DNA of 64,000 nucleotides, from contig DBML01000031.1 in NCBI GenBank assembly GCA_002298915.1, forward strand, positions 18,230-82,229, read 5' to 3'. Position 1 is the first letter of the stretch, and each line of letters starts with the position of its first letter. The position numbers and the translations under genes were made by a program. This document shows, piece by piece, positions 42,452 to 50,658 of this stretch. The notes beneath the pieces are model-generated. The model was not told the origin of the DNA and made no database searches. It worked only from the letters and a program-made list of their open reading frames with translations. The DNA comes from Clostridium sp. UBA699 (GTDB lineage: Bacteria > Bacillota > Clostridia > Clostridiales > Clostridiaceae).

Positions 42452-43132
42452 ATGAAAAACATATTGGTAATAGAAGATGAAGAAAAAGTGTCCGAAGTTG
42501 TCAAAGCGTATCTGGAAAAAGACGGCTATAGGGTTTACTGCACCACAAAAGGGCTGGAAGGAATAGAGTTGTTTCAAAAGCATGACTTCAAACTGGTTAT
42601 TTTGGATTTAATGCTTCCGGATGTCGACGGGGAGGAAGTATGCAATGCCCTAACAAGGATATCGGATGTCTATATATTCATGCTCACAGCTAAGGCAGCT
42701 TTAAGCGACAAGATAGAAGGTTTGAACATGGGAGCGGATGAATATTTGACCAAGCCCTTCAGCCCAAGGGAGCTGACTGCAAGAGTAGATGCCTTGTTCA
42801 GGCGAATCGATGAGAAGAACCACGTATTAAGCTTTGATAATGGAAAAATCAAGATTGATAAGGAGAGGAGAAGCTTAAAAGTTTGCGACAAGGAAATAGA
42901 TTTTACCCCAAACGAATTCGATATTGTGTACGCATTAGCTTCTAATAGAGGTAACGTTTTGACAAGGGATCAGCTTATCGATAAAGTGTTCGGGCTTGAT
43001 TTTGAAGGGTCAGAAAGAACTATAGATGTTCATGTGAAGAACATCCGCAAGAAAATCGAGGAAGACAGCCGCAAACCAAAATACATCCTGACTGTAACTA
43101 AATACGGCTATAAATTCGGCGAGGAGCAATAA
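42452..43132 (+). CDS. OmpR/PhoB-family response regulator
   Basis: A 226-residue two-domain regulator. The receiver domain has the acidic pair in VIEDEEK, the phospho-acceptor Asp in VILDLMLPDVDG (Asp ~52), and the conserved Thr/Lys positions (MLTAK, YLTKPF). The C-terminal winged helix (PNEFDIVYAL to ILTVTKYGYKF) is of the Trans_reg_C type. It is followed immediately (TAAATG) by its histidine kinase. The metal genes downstream are a possible target, but no binding site was proved. Confidence 0.95.
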   Translation: MKNILVIEDEEKVSEVVKAYLEKDGYRVYCTTKGLEGIELFQKHDFKLVILDLMLPDVDGEEVCNALTRISDVYIFMLTAKAALSDKIEGLNMGADEYLTKPFSPRELTARVDALFRRIDEKNHVLSFDNGKIKIDKERRSLKVCDKEIDFTPNEFDIVYALASNRGNVLTRDQLIDKVFGLDFEGSERTIDVHVKNIRKKIEEDSRKPKYILTVTKYGYKFGEEQ

Positions 43133-44524
43133 ATGAAAATTTTAAAAAATCAAAGCATCAGGGGAAGGTTAAGCCTGATATTGATCTCGTGTACAATAGC
43201 TGCCGTGTTGCTTTCTGCGATTTTCGTGAACATTGCAATGAACGCTACCTTCGGCAAATACATGAATGATGTTCAGATGCAAAGGGATGCAAGGATAGTC
43301 GAGTATTTTCAGCAGATTTATAAAAAAGACGGCAAGTGGGATCAAAATTCCGGTGAAGAACTGATGCATGAAGCGTATATGAGCAATTATTGCCTGACAC
43401 TCCTGGATGAAAACAAGAATGTGATATGGGGAATGAACCCGAGCAACATCTACAGCGATCTGAGCATCCATGCCGGAATGGGAACAGATGCAGGTAAAGG
43501 AGTATACACATCAAAAACCTTTGACATCACTGTGGACGGAAGGATCGTCGGGTATGTTGATATAGGGCAGTACTATCCGGTGCTCCTTACGGAACAGGAC
43601 ATAAACTTCAAGAATTCAATAAACCAAGGGATAATATTCAGCGCGCTATACACCATCGTCATTACTGCTGTTTTAGGCCTTGTAATATCAAAACAGTTCT
43701 CGAGGCCGATCAAGAAGGCCTCAGATATGTCAGTCGAACTTTCGAAAGGGAATTATGGATTCCGTTCAGATATGAAGAGTAGCATAGCAGAAATAAACAG
43801 TTTGATCGAGAGCACCAATATGCTTGGAGAAAAGCTCAACAGCCAGGATTTGCTTCGAAAGAGGCTTGTAGCTGACATATCTCATGAGATAAGAACCCCG
43901 CTCAATATCCTTCAAAACAACATAGAGGCCATGATAGACGGGGTGCTTCCTGTAACGGAAGAAAGGCTGAACAGCCTGAATGACGAAGTTGTCAGATTCG
44001 GGAAGCTGCTCGGCAACCTGAATTCTTTAAAGCAATTCGATATTGAGGACAGTGAGTACCATTTTCAAAACCTGCAGCTGGACAAATTGGTTAAGGATGT
44101 TTGCGAGGATTTCAAGCCCTTCGCGAATGAGAAGGGGGTCGGCCTCATTTGCGATCAAAGCAGCGGACATTATGTTGAGGGCGATGAGGACAAGCTGAGG
44201 CAGGTATTTATAAATCTGCTTTCGAATGCCGTCAAGTTCAATAGAGACGGCGGATGCGTATGGGTCAGCGTTAGAGAAAACAGGGACAAGGTGCTCGTTG
44301 AGATAAAGGACAACGGCACAGGAATAAAAAGTGATGACTTGCCGTTTGTTTTCGAAAGGCTCTACAGGGGGGACAAGAGCAGACACCAGACAGCCGGCAG
44401 CGGTATAGGGCTTACCATAGTGAAAAATATTCTCAGCATGCATTCAGCATCAATAGGTGTTGAAAGTGAACTGAACAAAGGAAGCACTTTCACGGTATCC
44501 TTTGATAAGGCGACTGCTTCCTAA
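43133..44524 (+). CDS. Membrane sensor histidine kinase
   Basis: A 463-residue kinase, cognate of the regulator just upstream. Two transmembrane segments (residues ~14-34 and ~165-187) enclose an extracytoplasmic sensor of about 130 residues; HAMP follows (residues ~187-240), then HisKA with DISHEIRTPLN (His ~249), N-box LLSNAVKFN, and G boxes DNGTGIK and GSGIGLTIVK. The sensor domain is not recognised and has no clear metal-binding cluster. Confidence 0.93.
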   Translation: MKILKNQSIRGRLSLILISCTIAAVLLSAIFVNIAMNATFGKYMNDVQMQRDARIVEYFQQIYKKDGKWDQNSGEELMHEAYMSNYCLTLLDENKNVIWGMNPSNIYSDLSIHAGMGTDAGKGVYTSKTFDITVDGRIVGYVDIGQYYPVLLTEQDINFKNSINQGIIFSALYTIVITAVLGLVISKQFSRPIKKASDMSVELSKGNYGFRSDMKSSIAEINSLIESTNMLGEKLNSQDLLRKRLVADISHEIRTPLNILQNNIEAMIDGVLPVTEERLNSLNDEVVRFGKLLGNLNSLKQFDIEDSEYHFQNLQLDKLVKDVCEDFKPFANEKGVGLICDQSSGHYVEGDEDKLRQVFINLLSNAVKFNRDGGCVWVSVRENRDKVLVEIKDNGTGIKSDDLPFVFERLYRGDKSRHQTAGSGIGLTIVKNILSMHSASIGVESELNKGSTFTVSFDKATAS

Positions 44525-44902
44525 AAGTTAACCAGGCAGGACATTATAGCGGATACGCAAGAATGGGCAGAGCCCTCTTTACAGAGAGTCTGCCCAATTT
44601 TCATTTCACCCTTCTGGCTGTCAGGTAATCTGCTCTCCCGAGCTGAAATGTGAGAACCACCTGATGACTGTTCTGGCTATAAGGAATGCAAGAGGGAACA
44701 ATAGCAGCAGCTGAAGCACGGGTAACAAGCCGATATTCGTGTCCAGGAAAAGCGGCATCGCATCTGAATATGACCATATGTGGGTATAAAGAGCGTTCGC
44801 TAACTGGTATTTCACCTATATTATCGCTAAATTTCAGTTTCTTGACAACAAAAGAAGGAGGCTTTCCGGATGAGTGCCTATGCCGGAAAGCTCCCCTCAT
44901 AT
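44525..44902. other. Intergenic region with two terminators and a possible remnant gene
   Basis: About 380 bases. A hairpin (TGGGCAGA/TCTGCCCA at 44564-44571 and 44589-44596, then ATTTTC) ends the kinase gene. A second one (GCTTTCCGG/CCGGAAAGC at 44861-44869 and 44883-44891) ends the minus-strand TauE gene, being followed there by T-rich sequence. Between them is only the doubtful small frame at 44621-44815. Confidence 0.7.
44621..44815 (-). pseudogene. Possible remnant: C-terminal membrane fragment
   Basis: A 64-residue frame from GTG 44815 with one hydrophobic segment (GLLPVLQLLLLFPLAFLIA) and a basic, Trp-containing end (RTVIRWF). It resembles the last helices of an acyltransferase-3-type or similar membrane protein, with no upstream part. 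It lies beyond the terminator of the gene at 44903 and lacks a strong ribosome binding site, so it may be a relic or not coding. Confidence 0.25.
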
Positions 44903-46729
44903 TCAGTTCACGTATTTCGCTCTGATTTTTTCTAAGTTTGCGGAATTAATGTCATCTACTGCTTCAATGATTCCTAGCAGGCTGTTATCTTTGATGAACA
45001 TATAGGTCCCACGCTCAGGCAGCATAAAGTTGGCGTTCACAGAGCCCCTGACACCGTTGAATGAAACAATAGTTTTATTGGTGTTTAACTCTATGATTTC
45101 ATATTTGCCGTAAGGGTTGTCGAAGGAATTTAGATCGATTGCCAGTGTGGTGTTCAGCTTGCTTTCCATTACTAAGACCATCGGCTCAAGCTCATAACCT
45201 ACTCCTTTGGCTGAAATGGACTGGCGGATGCCTGCAACCTCCGCTTTCCTGACAAGCCTGCTGGTAGGGACGATGCTCAAGTCGCTCCCGTAAATGCTTG
45301 GCTTTTGATCAACCGCCGCGGTTGCCGAGGTGGTTGCGTCGGTTCCTGCTGCTTTTCCGGTGCAGCAAGGCATCCCACTGCTTGGAGCCGGAATGCTAGA
45401 GTCGGCTTTCGTGGTATCGACTGTGTCGAGGTTATCCGTGACCTTGATCACCCCTCTTATCATCCCCATCCAGCAGCTGAAGCTTATATCCTTGTTGTCC
45501 TTAGGAGTAAATTCTATAACGTTCTCGCCTGCATTGAGCGTCTTTTCCAGGTTGAGGGAAGGGACGGCGACTACGTTGTTGCAGGAATTCAAGGCGGTCC
45601 CTTTGATTATCCATTTCACCGGCACGCCTTTTTTGACATAAAATGCGTTAGGCGTGTAGCCGCTGCCGTCCGCAGTCATGACAATCTCCTGGTATCCGTC
45701 CTTCATGATAGCCTTTCCTATTCTTGCCTGGCCCAGCGAGCTGCCTGTGCCTGCTGCCAACGCACTGTTCAGGCTTGGAACCCAGAACCCTGCAAGGGAA
45801 AGCCCCCTGCTGCCCATGATGAGGCCTAGGATTATGACCATGTACCCGCTGAACTTCAGGATCTTCTTTGAGTAACCCTTGCTCAAAAGCCCGGTCAAGG
45901 CTCCGAAAGTTAGCATAAGAGGCACGGTCCCGAGGGAAAATACGAACATCGATGCAGCTCCGGCTAAGGCGCTGCCGGTTCCCAGGGCGTAAAGCTGCAT
46001 GGTCTGAAGAGGACCGCAGGGCATGAGCCCGTTCAGAATCCCCACAAGGAACGGGGATTTGGGTTTCCTTTTTATGTAACAGGCTGACCAGGGAAGCTTG
46101 ATGCTGAATTTTTTGAAAATGCTGAAACCTGCCATGTTCAATCCCATGATGACCATGAAAACGCCGGCGAATATCTGGATGCCTGCCTTTACACCAAGGG
46201 AAAGCGAGATCGCTGATCCCAGGGCCCCCACGATTCCTCCGATGACAGTATAGGAGATTACTCTTCCGGCATTGTACTGCGCTGCAGGCATGATCGTCTT
46301 AAGCCTCGTCGAATTGTCCTTCGATATGCTCTGTGACACCATTATTCCACCGCACATCCCCACGCAGTGGAGGGATGTGAGTACGCCAACTATAAACAGA
46401 ATGAGGTAGGAAGCACCTTTCAGCTTTTCGTTCATGTCGAATCCGGCGGTAGAGCTTCCTAGAAGGATTATCGCGGCAGCGATTACCAGGATGCCTGCGA
46501 ACCTGTACCCTTTTGAGGAATCCAGGCTGTAGCCCGAAGCCTTGATGCATCCCTTGATCTTTTCAGTATCACAGAGGTCAGAATTGTACTTCACAATCAC
46601 TTCCTGTGCGCTGAAGCTCGCGCTGACATCATACACTCCAGACAGTTTCATCAATTCTCTTTTGATCTTCTTTTCGCAGGTAGTGCATGTCATGTCGTAA
46701 ACTTTTATTCTTTCTTTTTTTATGCTCAT
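44903..46729 (-). CDS. HMA - TauE/SafE transporter - cupredoxin-like fusion protein
   Basis: A 608-residue membrane protein of three visible parts. Residues ~1-70 are a heavy-metal-associated domain (YDMTCTTCEKK). Residues ~75-330 are a TauE/SafE-type transporter core with LTSLHCVGMCGGIMVS and LNGLMPCGPLQTMQLYALGTGSA, which resembles the DsbD/CcdA group. After it a cupredoxin-like domain (GVPVKWIIKG, NSCNNVVAVPSLN, DISFSCWMGMIRGVIKV) supplies Cys, Met and His-type ligands, and a further ~180-residue segment with GMPCCTG follows. ATG 46729 is chosen because TTGGAGG would be the ribosome binding site. Copper or other soft-metal handling at the envelope is inferred. Confidence 0.85.
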   Translation of the reverse strand: MSIKKERIKVYDMTCTTCEKKIKRELMKLSGVYDVSASFSAQEVIVKYNSDLCDTEKIKGCIKASGYSLDSSKGYRFAGILVIAAAIILLGSSTAGFDMNEKLKGASYLILFIVGVLTSLHCVGMCGGIMVSQSISKDNSTRLKTIMPAAQYNAGRVISYTVIGGIVGALGSAISLSLGVKAGIQIFAGVFMVIMGLNMAGFSIFKKFSIKLPWSACYIKRKPKSPFLVGILNGLMPCGPLQTMQLYALGTGSALAGAASMFVFSLGTVPLMLTFGALTGLLSKGYSKKILKFSGYMVIILGLIMGSRGLSLAGFWVPSLNSALAAGTGSSLGQARIGKAIMKDGYQEIVMTADGSGYTPNAFYVKKGVPVKWIIKGTALNSCNNVVAVPSLNLEKTLNAGENVIEFTPKDNKDISFSCWMGMIRGVIKVTDNLDTVDTTKADSSIPAPSSGMPCCTGKAAGTDATTSATAAVDQKPSIYGSDLSIVPTSRLVRKAEVAGIRQSISAKGVGYELEPMVLVMESKLNTTLAIDLNSFDNPYGKYEIIELNTNKTIVSFNGVRGSVNANFMLPERGTYMFIKDNSLLGIIEAVDDINSANLEKIRAKYVN

Positions 46730-46765
46730 CTTTTCCTCCAAACTAAAAAGCTAGGTCAGCAATTG

Positions 46766-47254
46766 CTACATGCCTGTCATTGCAGGCATGCTGCTTATTA
46801 TCTCGGGATTCACCATTCCGAAAATCATCGCCACATGTGCTACCACGAGGAACCCTCCTACCAGTATGAAATGGATTCTCATCTTTTCGTCAGCTGACTT
46901 TTTCCTGAATATAAGTCCGAGTTCCATCAAAGCTATTGGAAGAAGGAACAGTGCTCCGCTCAAATAAAAGCCGACAGCTACGACATCAACCCAGGTGTGC
47001 CACCCTCCGGACTGGGTCAAAGGGACAACAGCGTTCAGGAAAAGATAGGCAAAGATGCCGGTGAAGTAAAAGCCGATGAATATCCCTATGGTTTTGTTGA
47101 AGGTTCTCAGCCCGCCGGATTTAAGCCTGTTGAAGACTATAAAGAATTCCGAGATGGTAAGCGCCTCCGCACATATCACCGGTACAGCCATGAATATTAT
47201 CAGGTTCAAGGGCTGATTCGAAGCCAGTAAGGACATATAATGTGTCATGTTCAT
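46766..47254 (-). CDS. DUF6803-like four-helix membrane protein
   Basis: A 162-residue membrane protein with about four hydrophobic segments and a Met/His-containing N-terminus (MNMTHYMSLL). It resembles the DUF6803 family of uncharacterised proteins that sit beside HMA-TauE genes. ATG 47254 follows GGGGAGG. It precedes the TauE fusion gene on the same strand and shares a 36-base gap with it, so an operon is likely. The function is unknown. Confidence 0.65.
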   Translation of the reverse strand: MNMTHYMSLLASNQPLNLIIFMAVPVICAEALTISEFFIVFNRLKSGGLRTFNKTIGIFIGFYFTGIFAYLFLNAVVPLTQSGGWHTWVDVVAVGFYLSGALFLLPIALMELGLIFRKKSADEKMRIHFILVGGFLVVAHVAMIFGMVNPEIISSMPAMTGM

Positions 47255-47312
47255 TTTGTTTGCCTCCCCAAATATAAGATTTTTAGTGCAATACAACAAT
47301 AGCAACTTCATA

Positions 47313-47369
47313 TGAAGAACATGTGTAGATGGGAATTTAGTTTGAATGCATTTCTACACATGTTCTTCA
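47313..47369. repeat. 17-bp inverted repeat with CopY-box-like halves between divergent metal genes
   Basis: Arms TGAAGAACATGTGTAGA (47313-47329) and its exact complement (47353-47369) flank 23 bases. Each arm holds AACATGTGTA, one base from the copper-repressor consensus TACANNTGTA. It lies between the promoters of the DUF6803-TauE operon and the CopZ-like gene. Confidence 0.75.
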
Positions 47370-47459
47370 CAAGTTCCTGATATGATCGATTTAAAAATAA
47401 GGCGTTGTTCTTGTTAGGAGGCGCCTCTCGAATCAAATACTAATCTTGGAGGTAATGAA

Positions 47460-47675
47460 GTGAAAAAGAAAATTGTTGTTGAAGGAATGAGCTGCGGACA
47501 CTGCGTCAGCCGTGTCGAAGGGGCTCTGTATGAGCTGGAGGGGGTTGAAGCGGTAGCGGTGGATCTGGCATCAGAAACTGCCACAATAGACATTGAGGGT
47601 GACGTTAGGGATGAAGATATCAAGTTCGTGATAGAAGATGCAGGGTATGAAGTTCTCGGAATCGAAGTCGCATAG
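47460..47675 (+). CDS. Heavy-metal-associated (CopZ-like) chaperone
   Basis: A 71-residue single HMA domain. The metal-binding MSCGHC replaces the usual MTCxxC and lies at residues ~10-15; the beta-alpha-beta pattern (KIVVEGMSC, VEGALYELEGVEAVAVDLASETATI) is complete. It probably delivers Cu(I) to CopA or to the TauE fusion. GTG 47460 is preferred: GGAGG is 7 bases upstream, whereas ATG 47455 runs straight into a stop. Confidence 0.9.
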   Translation: MKKKIVVEGMSCGHCVSRVEGALYELEGVEAVAVDLASETATIDIEGDVRDEDIKFVIEDAGYEVLGIEVA

Positions 47676-47689
47676 CGGAGGTGGGTGTA

Positions 47690-48001
47690 ATGGTAAAGAT
47701 GGACAGAAAGGCATTGGATTTTGTCAAAAGCAAAAATGCTTGTTATGTGACCAAGATCAAAAAGACATCCGTGGACTGCGACTGCGGCGGAGTGAGCTCA
47801 AACGTAGGAACCCTCAAGCTCAAAGTCCTCTTTGAGACTGAAGTGCATGACAAGTACCTGTACGATGTCTACGAATATCAGGGTGCAAAGGTATACGTTC
47901 TGAAGAACCTGAAAGTTGTCGGCGACATAGAAGTGTACCAAAAGGCCAAGCTTCCTTTCATGGAACCGGTTTTCGGCATAAAAGGGATAGCGACATTATA
48001 A
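47690..48001 (+). CDS. HesB-like / CC-Se motif family protein, tentative
   Basis: A 103-residue protein. The start (MDRKALDFVKSKNACYVTK) and the late KVYVLKNLKVVGDIEVYQK with a final FGIKGIATL resemble the small HesB-related proteins sometimes called CC/Se motif proteins; the Cys group is DCDCGG near residue 30. No in-frame TGA occurs, so this copy is a cysteine form if the assignment is right. ATG 47690 follows GCGGAGGTGG. It shares the operon with CopZ, 14 bases downstream. Confidence 0.5.
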   Translation: MVKMDRKALDFVKSKNACYVTKIKKTSVDCDCGGVSSNVGTLKLKVLFETEVHDKYLYDVYEYQGAKVYVLKNLKVVGDIEVYQKAKLPFMEPVFGIKGIATL

Positions 48002-48038
48002 AATAAATTCAAAAATCAGATTAATTTAAAAAAAGCAC

Positions 48039-48067
48039 TTGAAATATCGAAAAGCCTGTAGTATTAT
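48039..48067 (+). promoter_or_regulatory. Promoter of the T-box operon
   Basis: TTGAAA at 48039-48044, 17 bases, TATTAT at 48062-48067; about 45 bases before the Stem I sequence. Confidence 0.7.
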
Positions 48068-48104
48068 AAACTTGTAAATCATATAAAACATATCGAATTA
48101 GTAT

Positions 48105-48377
48105 GAATTGTGATGAAGAGAAGAGTACGCGGTAAGAAACTTTCAGAGAGAAATCCCCTTGGGTGTAAGGGATTTTAAGGATAAGACCGCCGAATTGCAT
48201 CTCTGAACTCTGGATCGAGGTTAGTAGACTTCAGCGGGTACGCCCGTTATAGCGTTGAGGTATGATCGTACCAAAATTAATGAGTTTTTATGCGTCTGCG
48301 TTTCATCGCAGCGTGTATTAAACAGAGTGGAACCGCGGAAGATAACTTCTGCCTCTGTATAGGAGGCAGGAGTTTTT
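48105..48377 (+). ncRNA. T-box riboswitch, cysteine specifier
   Basis: Stem I begins at GATGAAGAGA, with AGTA of the specifier-loop turn and CGCGGT pairing with ACCGCC at 48186-48191. The specifier loop then reads GAAT-TGC-A, giving codon TGC (48196-48198), cysteine. The conserved T-box AGAGTGGAACCGCGG is at 48324-48338, and the terminator AACTTCTGCCTC / GGAGGCAGGAGTT with a T-run ends at 48377. Uncharged tRNA-Cys should allow read-through into the reverse transsulfuration operon. Confidence 0.93.
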
Positions 48378-48442
48378 TTGTTTTTGGATCCGGAGCCAAA
48401 GGCAGCAAAGCGGCGCAAAGATAATATCAAGGGAGGATAAAA

Positions 48443-49075
48443 ATGAGTTCTGTAAATTATTTTGATTCTATCGCCGATAAATGGAACGTCATAAGGGAGG
48501 AATACTTCGAAGAGAAGCTGAAGTACATCGCCCTCTCGCAGTTCAGCGTCAAGGACAAGATCTGTGCGGATCTCGGTAGCGGGACAGGCTTCATATCGCT
48601 GGCGCTCTCGAACGAGGCCAAACTGGTTTTTTCAATAGACAGCTCAAAGAACATGCTCAGGGTGCTGCACGGCACTGCAGCCAGCAGAGGGATAAGCAAC
48701 ATCTATCCGATAAAAGGCTCCGCCGAGGACCTGCCGCTGTTCGACAATTCCATAGACGCTGTATTCATGAACATGGCGCTTCACCACATATTCGATGCAA
48801 AAAAGGTCATAGAGGAAATTCACAGGGTGCTTAAGAAGGACGGGGTGATTGTCATCACGGACGTTGAGAAGCACAGCGGCGAATGGGCAAGGACCGAAAT
48901 GCACGACGAGTGGCTCGGCTTCTCGCACAAGCAGATGAGGGAATGGTTCAAGGCTGCAGGCTTCAGGAGCATAAAGGTTAAAAGCACGGAGCTCAAGTGC
49001 AAAGGTTACTCCAGCGAGGGAGAGTACACCGAAACAGGCATCTTCGTTGCGACGGGAATAAAGAAGGAGGAGTAA
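48443..49075 (+). CDS. SAM-dependent methyltransferase (UbiG/YrrT-like)
   Basis: A 210-residue class I methyltransferase: DLGSGTGFISLAL (motif I, residue ~39), IKGSAEDLP and NMALHHI. It corresponds in position to ubiG/yrrT at the head of the ubiG or yrrT-mccA-mccB operons. The acceptor is unknown; a role in consuming SAM to feed the homocysteine cycle has been proposed for relatives. GGGAGG precedes the ATG and the gene is first after the cysteine T-box. Confidence 0.9.
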   Translation: MSSVNYFDSIADKWNVIREEYFEEKLKYIALSQFSVKDKICADLGSGTGFISLALSNEAKLVFSIDSSKNMLRVLHGTAASRGISNIYPIKGSAEDLPLFDNSIDAVFMNMALHHIFDAKKVIEEIHRVLKKDGVIVITDVEKHSGEWARTEMHDEWLGFSHKQMREWFKAAGFRSIKVKSTELKCKGYSSEGEYTETGIFVATGIKKEE

Positions 49076-49078
49076 AAG

Positions 49079-50224
49079 TTGAAAATAGAATCATTGTTAA
49101 TACACGGCGGGATAGACGGAGACAGGCACACAGGGGCGGTGAACGTCCCTATATACCAGACATCGACATACAGGCAGTCCGAGCTCGGGGTGCACAGCGG
49201 CTACGAATATTCGAGGACGGGAAACCCAACGAGGGAAGCCCTCGAAAAGCTCATGGCCGACCTTGAGAAGGGACATGCAGGCTTCGCCTTCGCTTCGGGG
49301 ATGGCAGCGATCACCGCAGTGCTCATGCTCTTCAAAAGCGGCGACAAGATACTCATATCAAACAACGTATACGGCGGAAGTTTCAGGGTTCTGGACAAGG
49401 TTTTCAGCAGCTACAACATGAAGTACGAGCTTGTCGACACGAGCGACATCGGCGAAGTCGAGAAGAGCATCTCCGAAGATGTCAAAGCGATATTCATAGA
49501 AACCCCGACGAACCCACTGATGACGATAACGGACATTGGGAAAATCGCAGAGACCGCCAAAAGGAACGGCCTGCTGACGATAGTGGACAACACGTTCATG
49601 ACACCTTACCTTCAGAGGCCGATAGAGCACGGCGCGGACATAGTAGTGCACAGCGCCACAAAGTACCTGGGCGGCCACAGCGACCTTATAGCAGGCCTGG
49701 CAGTGGTGAACAGCCAGGAACTGGCCGAAAGGCTGCACTTCATCCAGAACTCGACAGGGGGAGTGCTCAATCCGTTCGATTCGTTCCTTCTCATCAGGGG
49801 GATAAAGACGCTTTCGGTTAGGATGGACAGGCACAACGAAAACACGAGGTACATCGCCGAGTTCCTGAAGAACCATCCAGGAGTGGAGAAGGTGTACTAC
49901 CCGGGCTTCGCTGAGCACAAAGGCTACGAAGTCCAGGGGAAGCAGGCCGACGGGGCAGGAGGGATGATCTCCTTCGTGCTTAAGGAAAGCTTCGACATAA
50001 ACGGATTCTTCAAGGCGCTCAAAGTGGTGACGCTGGCAGAAAGCCTCGGGGGTGTGGAATCTCTCATCAGCCATCCCGCATCCATGACGCATGCGTCGAT
50101 TCCGTCAGAAATAAGGCAGAAGGTCGGAATCGAGGACAACCTTATAAGGCTTTCCGTAGGGATAGAAAACAGGCAGGACCTGACCGAGGATATCGACAAT
50201 GCGCTTAAGGAGGCAAGGAGATGA
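49079..50224 (+). CDS. mccB: Cystathionine/homocysteine gamma-lyase
   Basis: A 381-residue Cys/Met-metabolism PLP enzyme. TSTYRQSE, SRTGNPTR, the NNVYGGSF and VDNTFMTP motifs, PLP Lys in SATKYLGG (Lys ~195) and SLGGVESLISHPASMTHASI match MccB/YrhB, which cleaves cystathionine (and homocysteine) to cysteine. TTG 49079 follows AAGGAGGAG. Its stop overlaps luxS by four bases. A homologue is at 59757. Confidence 0.92.
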   Translation: MKIESLLIHGGIDGDRHTGAVNVPIYQTSTYRQSELGVHSGYEYSRTGNPTREALEKLMADLEKGHAGFAFASGMAAITAVLMLFKSGDKILISNNVYGGSFRVLDKVFSSYNMKYELVDTSDIGEVEKSISEDVKAIFIETPTNPLMTITDIGKIAETAKRNGLLTIVDNTFMTPYLQRPIEHGADIVVHSATKYLGGHSDLIAGLAVVNSQELAERLHFIQNSTGGVLNPFDSFLLIRGIKTLSVRMDRHNENTRYIAEFLKNHPGVEKVYYPGFAEHKGYEVQGKQADGAGGMISFVLKESFDINGFFKALKVVTLAESLGGVESLISHPASMTHASIPSEIRQKVGIEDNLIRLSVGIENRQDLTEDIDNALKEARR

Positions 50225-50658
50225 AGATAGAAAGCTTTGAGCTGGACCACAGGACGGTGACAGCGCCGTACGTAAGAAAGGCAGGCCTGTACAGGGGAAG
50301 GCAGGGCGACACGATATCGAAATTCGATCTCAGGTTTATGCAGCCCAACAAGGGTGAGATGCCGACAGCGGCCATCCACACCCTAGAGCACTTGCTCGCA
50401 GGAAACCTGAGGGAGGAGCTGGATGACATAATCGATGTTTCGCCCATGGGCTGCAGGACCGGATTCTACATGACTGTATGGGGTGACAGGTCTGCCGGGG
50501 AAGTGAGAACGGCGCTTGTGAAGGCTCTGGTTAAAACTGCGGCCGCCAAAGAGGTGCCCGCGATAAACGAAATCCAGTGCGGAAACTACAGGGATCATTC
50601 CCTGTTCTCTGCAGCAGAATACGCAAAATTGGTATTTAAAGGGTTGGAAAGAATATGA
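50221..50658 (+). CDS. luxS: S-ribosylhomocysteine lyase, copy 2
   Basis: A 145-residue LuxS, clearly homologous to the copy at 39226 with the same start MKIESFELDH, HTLEH and MGCRTGFY motifs. It overlaps both neighbours (ATGA), so it is translated with mccB and mccA and placed under the cysteine T-box. This order, methyltransferase-mccB-luxS-mccA, is that of the ubiG operon of Clostridium acetobutylicum. Confidence 0.95.
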   Translation: MKIESFELDHRTVTAPYVRKAGLYRGRQGDTISKFDLRFMQPNKGEMPTAAIHTLEHLLAGNLREELDDIIDVSPMGCRTGFYMTVWGDRSAGEVRTALVKALVKTAAAKEVPAINEIQCGNYRDHSLFSAAEYAKLVFKGLERI

